NCBI RefSeq assembly: GCF_017355885.1
Contig: NZ_JAFEUU010000009.1
Coordinates: 89,866 to 153,865, forward strand
Direction: 5' to 3'
Origin: Sabulicella rubraurantiaca
GTDB lineage: Bacteria; Pseudomonadota; Alphaproteobacteria; Acetobacterales; Acetobacteraceae
DNA: 64,000 bases
A model generated the notes under the pieces. That model saw only the letters and a list, made by a program, of their open reading frames with translations. It had not been told where the DNA came from and searched no databases. Of this stretch, positions 61,405-64,000 are shown piece after piece. The position numbers and the translations under genes were made by a program. Position 1 is the stretch's first letter. Every line of letters begins with the position of its first letter.

Positions 61405-62385
61405 ATGACCCGGAACCGGCTGACCCGCCGCGGCGCGCTGGCGCTGCCCCTGCTTCCTCTCGCCGCGCCGGCGGTGGCGCAACAGGGCTTCCCGAACCGC
61501 GCCCTTTCGCTGCTCATTCCCTTCGCGGCGGGCGGGCCGACCGACATGATCGCCCGCCTCCTCGCCGAGGGGATGTCCAAGGATCTCGGTCAGCCCGTGG
61601 CGGCGGAGAACGTGACGGGCGCGGGCGGCACCATCGCCGCGGCGCGCGTCGCGCAGGCGCGGCCCGACGGGCACACGCTGCTGATCCACCATATCGGGCT
61701 GGCCAGCGCCGCCACGCTCTATCGGCGCCTACCCTTCGACATCCAGCGCGGGCTGCAGCCGCTCGGCGTCGTGTCGCACACGGGGATGGTGCTTGTGGCA
61801 CGGCCGGATTTTCCGGCGGCCGATGCCCGCGCCTACCTGGCCGCGATCCGCGACGAAGGGGAGAAGCTGAACCTCGGCCATTCCGGCCTGGGGGGCTCCA
61901 ACCAGCTTTGCGGGATGCTGGTGCAGCACGCGGCGGGGCGGGCGGCGACGCAGATCGTCTTCCGCGGCAGCGCCCCCGCCATGACGGAGATGATGGCGGG
62001 CCGCCTCGACATCTCCTGCGAGCAGGCGACGGTCGCAGCCCCCTTCATCCGCGACGGCCGCATCAAGGGCTATGCCGTCACCCTGCCGGAGCGCGTCCCC
62101 GGGCTGGACGTGCCGACCAGCCGGGAGGCCGGGATCGACCTCATCATGTCCGCTTGGCACGGGCTTTATGCCCCGGCTGGCACGCCGCCGGAGGTGGTGG
62201 CGCGGCTGTCGCAGGCCATTCGCGTGGCGCTGCGTGAGGAAAGGCTGCGGACCCGCTACGCCGAGACGCTGACCACAGTGGCGCGGGAGGAGGAGGCGGA
62301 CCCCGCCTACCACACGCGCTTCCTCAACTCGGAGATCGAGCGGCTGCGCCCGCTGATCCTGGCCGCGGGCCAGTTCGCCGACTGA
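61405..62385 (+). CDS. Tripartite tricarboxylate transporter substrate-binding protein (Bug family)
   Basis: A 326-residue exported binding protein. A Tat-like leader (RLTRRGALALPLLPLAAPAV) ends near residue 27. The Bug fold follows, with FPNRALSLLIPFAAGGPTDMIARLLAEGMSKDLGQPV, NVTGAGGTIAAARVAQARPDGHT and WHGLYAPAGTPPEVVARL. The start is ATG 61405 with AGAGG upstream. It is 31 bases after the tartrate dehydrogenase gene, so the ligand is probably tartrate or a related hydroxy acid. No TctA/TctB genes accompany it; those may be supplied from elsewhere. Confidence 0.92.
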   Translation: MTRNRLTRRGALALPLLPLAAPAVAQQGFPNRALSLLIPFAAGGPTDMIARLLAEGMSKDLGQPVAAENVTGAGGTIAAARVAQARPDGHTLLIHHIGLASAATLYRRLPFDIQRGLQPLGVVSHTGMVLVARPDFPAADARAYLAAIRDEGEKLNLGHSGLGGSNQLCGMLVQHAAGRAATQIVFRGSAPAMTEMMAGRLDISCEQATVAAPFIRDGRIKGYAVTLPERVPGLDVPTSREAGIDLIMSAWHGLYAPAGTPPEVVARLSQAIRVALREERLRTRYAETLTTVAREEEADPAYHTRFLNSEIERLRPLILAAGQFAD

Positions 62386-62455
62386 GGCGGAGGGGAGGAT
62401 TGAAGCCCTGGCCGGGCGGGGGCATCTCTGCCCCCGAACCGGAGGAGCCGATCCG

Positions 62456-62806
62456 ATGCCCACCCCACAGCCCGAAGCCGATCTCGCCCTCGGCGCCGCC
62501 GCCGCGATGGACGAGGCGACGCGCCAGCGCATCGAGGCCACGGCCTTCCGCAAGCTGGTCGCTCATCTGCGCGACCGGACGGATGTGCAGAACATCGACA
62601 TGATGAACCTCGCGGGGTTCTGCCGGAACTGCCTGTCGCGCTGGTACCAGGAGGCCGCCGCTGACGCCGGCACGACACTGGACACGCCGGCGGCACGGGA
62701 GATCGTCTACGGCATGGACTACAAGTCCTGGCAGGCGGCTCACCAGAAGGAGGCCAGCGCCGAGCAGAAGACCGCCTTCACCGAGGCCGTGGCCAAGCAC
62801 GGCTGA
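62456..62806 (+). CDS. DUF1244 family protein
   Basis: A 116-residue cytoplasmic protein. The family core is unmistakable: DVQNIDMMNLAGFCRNCLSRWYQEAA and EIVYGMDYKSWQAAHQKEAS. The CxxC in GFCRNC may bind metal. GGAGG precedes the ATG at 62456. In alphaproteobacteria DUF1244 genes are often next to DUF2312 (GapR) genes, as here. Function unknown. Confidence 0.9.
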   Translation: MPTPQPEADLALGAAAAMDEATRQRIEATAFRKLVAHLRDRTDVQNIDMMNLAGFCRNCLSRWYQEAAADAGTTLDTPAAREIVYGMDYKSWQAAHQKEASAEQKTAFTEAVAKHG

Positions 62807-62892
62807 TGCGTCCGGGCCACGCCGGCCCGCCATGTGTTTTCCCCGGCGCCGGGCGATACCGCCTGGCCCGGAAATGTTCTATAAACAGCCCC

Positions 62893-63048
62893 ATGTCAGG
62901 GACCAAAGAAGGCACCGAGGTCGGTGACATTACCACCAACCGCCTGCGTTCCATCATCGGGCGTGTGGAGCGCCTGGAAGAGGGGCGGCAGGCCCTCGCC
63001 GACGACTCCAAGCACGTCTTCGCCGAGGCGAAGTCGGCCGGGTTCTAG
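62893..63048 (+). pseudogene. Truncated GapR/DUF2312 copy (N-terminal half, 51 aa)
   Basis: It reads RLRSIIGRVERLEEGRQAL and ends in FAEAKSAGF, matching residues ~34-70 of the full GapR that follows (RLRSIIERVERLEEERKAL, FAEAKSAGF), but a TAG stops it exactly after the shared GGGTTC. The DNA-contacting C-terminal half is missing. TATAAA lies seven bases before its ATG, suggesting an almost leaderless message. Probably the remnant of a duplication; a short dimerising peptide is a less likely alternative. Confidence 0.75.
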
Positions 63049-63188
63049 ATGCCCCTGTCGAACTGTAGTGTGTACGTAGGTCCGGTGGGTTAACGGATTT
63101 CGCTGTATCCCTAGGCGCGAGCCGCCCGTGAGATTACACCTGTGCTCACGCCCCCCTGATTGCCACCCATTTAACCATTGAGGCGTAG

Positions 63189-63506
63189 ATGTCTGACGCA
63201 CCTTTTGACACCTCAGACAAGGCCGCTGCCGCTGAGAGCCGCGCGCGGCAGGCGGCTGACCCAGAATCTGATGTCGGTGGTATTGCCGCTGACCGGCTGC
63301 GCTCCATCATCGAGCGCGTAGAGCGTCTCGAGGAAGAGCGCAAAGCACTTGCTGACGATATCAAGGATATTTTCGCCGAGGCAAAGTCGGCCGGGTTCGA
63401 CGTGAAGGTGGTGCGGCAGATCATCCGCCTCCGCAAGCAGGAACCCGCCGAGGTGGAGGAGCAGGAGACGCTGCTGGATCTCTACCGCCGCGCCTTGGGG
63501 ATGTAG
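63189..63506 (+). CDS. gapR: GapR family DNA-binding protein (DUF2312)
   Basis: A 105-residue nucleoid-associated protein. After a disordered acidic N-terminus (1-30), a coiled coil (about 33-72, DRLRSIIERVERLEEERKALADDIKDIFAEAKSAG) leads into the DNA-clamping part FDVKVVRQIIRLRKQEPAEVEEQETLLDLYRRALG. In Caulobacter, GapR encircles overtwisted DNA ahead of polymerases and stimulates topoisomerases. GAGG precedes the ATG. The 140 bases upstream, between it and the truncated copy, hold no gene and no clear promoter that I can name. Confidence 0.93.
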   Translation: MSDAPFDTSDKAAAAESRARQAADPESDVGGIAADRLRSIIERVERLEEERKALADDIKDIFAEAKSAGFDVKVVRQIIRLRKQEPAEVEEQETLLDLYRRALGM

Positions 63507-63629
63507 CAGGAGCTTCTTTGTCAGGACCAGCATAACCCTGCACTGAGGGGGGCTGAGTTTGAGCTGCTCATGCAACGAATTTGCTCGCTTGAAGTAAATT
63601 CCGGCGGCTCAATCAAAAGAAACGGAAAT

Positions 63630-63661
63630 TGTGGCGCACTCTCCTTAGGGGATGCGCCACA
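63630..63661. other. Long perfect-arm hairpin downstream of gapR
   Basis: TGTGGCGCA (63630-63638) and TGCGCCACA (63653-63661) are perfect inverted repeats. The interior TCTCC/GGGGA can extend the stem to 14 pairs with a bulged C and a 3-base loop. There is no T-run. It may mark a transcript end for gapR or a mobile-element end near the transposase relic. Confidence 0.6.
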
Positions 63662-63744
63662 GCCTCGTGAGAGAAGCTTGCCAAAGTCGTTGCGCAAGAC
63701 TTCCGCGCTTGGCTTTCGAGGATATCTATCCAACTCCACCCGGC

Positions 63745-63930
63745 TCTGCCCGCCCCTCAGCGGGGCCAACCGGCACGACAGCCGGGTGCTGGCACCGACC
63801 TTCGACGCGGTGCGGCCCATCGCAAGAAGACGGGGCCGCCCGCGCCGTCGTCCGGGCGAGCTCCACGCCGACAAGGGATACGACCACCGCCGCTGCCGCC
63901 GGGAGTGTCGTGTTTGCGGCATCATCCGCG
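63745..63930 (+). mobile_element. Relic of an IS5-family transposase (internal fragment)
   Basis: One frame reads LSGANRHDSRVLAPTFDAV, then RGRPRRRPGELHADKGYDH and HRRCRRECRVCGIIRA. The ANRHDS motif, the RGRPRRRP stretch and the HADKGYDHRRCR motif (with the DDE aspartate and the Y of the YREK-side region) are the signature of IS5/IS427-type transposases in alphaproteobacteria. Neither the start nor the usual C-terminal half (catalytic glutamate region) is present, and the frame diverges after GIIRA, so the element is dead. Confidence 0.8.
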
Positions 63931-64000
63931 CATCATCAGGCGCTGCTCTCTTTGCAAGAGCCGTGGGGGAGCCGCTACATTCCCCGCAGTGGACGGATCG

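Larger units (their letters stand above)
63507..64000. other. Non-coding stretch to the window end (hairpin plus transposase relic)
   Basis: No convincing gene is seen in the last 494 bases. The first ~120 bases are AT-richer than the rest of the window. They are followed by a strong hairpin (63630-63661), a region of unclear origin, and a damaged IS5-family transposase segment (about 63745-63930). The last ~70 bases show no recognisable feature. Open frames here on the minus strand lack coding character. Confidence 0.6.

Noticed and set aside
63521..63925. Minus-strand ORF of 134 codons at the window end
   Set aside because: It runs antisense to the transposase relic and across the hairpin, lacks coding bias and has no recognisable motif.

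Overview
The window is very GC-rich chromosomal DNA in which nearly all codons end in G or C. Several features point to an alphaproteobacterium, most likely Acetobacteraceae (Roseomonas-like): a GapR/DUF2312 gene beside DUF1244, a cysteine-poor HemB, an HWE-type sensor kinase, several Bug and family-5 solute-binding proteins with Tat-like twin-arginine leaders, and heavy use of GTG/TTG starts and 4-base stop/start overlaps. This placement is inference. No tRNA, rRNA, CRISPR array or replication origin was seen.

Layout. 1-12 kb is core or housekeeping: the first codons of proC, yqgE, a Prx5-type peroxiredoxin, an HWE sensor kinase, a TVP38/DedA protein with a GT2 glycosyltransferase, and then ctaA (heme A synthase), a 1508-residue histidine kinase with ten PAS-like units, and tldD in an overlapping run. 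A decayed copy of the 3' end of tldD lies at 12.3 kb and supplies the antisense coding for the end of a DMT exporter. 13-18 kb holds a TonB-dependent receptor and a NitT/TauT-type ABC importer. 18-24 kb holds a rhodanese/DUF3237 pair, a small secreted ankyrin protein, and a type I secretion operon (112-residue membrane protein, PrtD-like ATPase, HlyD-like adaptor). 23.6-25.2 kb is a disturbed spot: GtrA, a frameshifted DXD glycosyltransferase, and the orphan 3' end of another gene with a strong terminator.

25.3-37.8 kb is a peptide/nickel-type ABC importer locus with five consecutive paralogous binding proteins but only one set of permeases and ATPases (dppBCDF-like). 37.8-43.2 kb is a molybdenum hydroxylase operon (coxS-coxL-coxM order, form II active-site loop), followed by an AtzH/HpxZ-like protein and a DadA-like oxidoreductase. 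At 43.3 kb is a protein with two cold-shock domains joined by a Gly/Arg/Phe-rich repeat linker, followed by a clear terminator. 44-53.3 kb mixes accessory metabolism: a Bug binding protein, a GntR regulator with a cysteine-dioxygenase-like enzyme, a DMT exporter whose start lies inside a perfect palindrome, a thioesterase, a GNAT, an aldehyde dehydrogenase, a flavin/PNPOx protein, and a CoA-transferase with a hydrolase. 53.3-56.8 kb holds hemB with an AhpD-like partner and a metY-like gene, separated by a duplicated double-hairpin element.

56.8-62.4 kb resembles the ttuC-ttuD-ttuE tartrate pathway: tartrate dehydrogenase and a Bug binding protein on one strand; a GntR regulator, glycerate kinase/hydroxypyruvate-reductase-like TtuD and pyruvate kinase on the other. 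Tandem 12-bp operator-like repeats and a 12-codon leader ORF precede ttuD. The window ends with DUF1244, a truncated GapR copy, full-length GapR, and a ~490 bp non-coding stretch holding a strong hairpin and a relic of an IS5-family transposase.

I found no defence system or clearly new multi-gene machine. The most unusual items are the ten-PAS kinase, the five-binding-protein importer, the TtuD leader ORF with tandem operator, the tldD relic, the GT/GtrA frameshift fusion, and the dual cold-shock protein.
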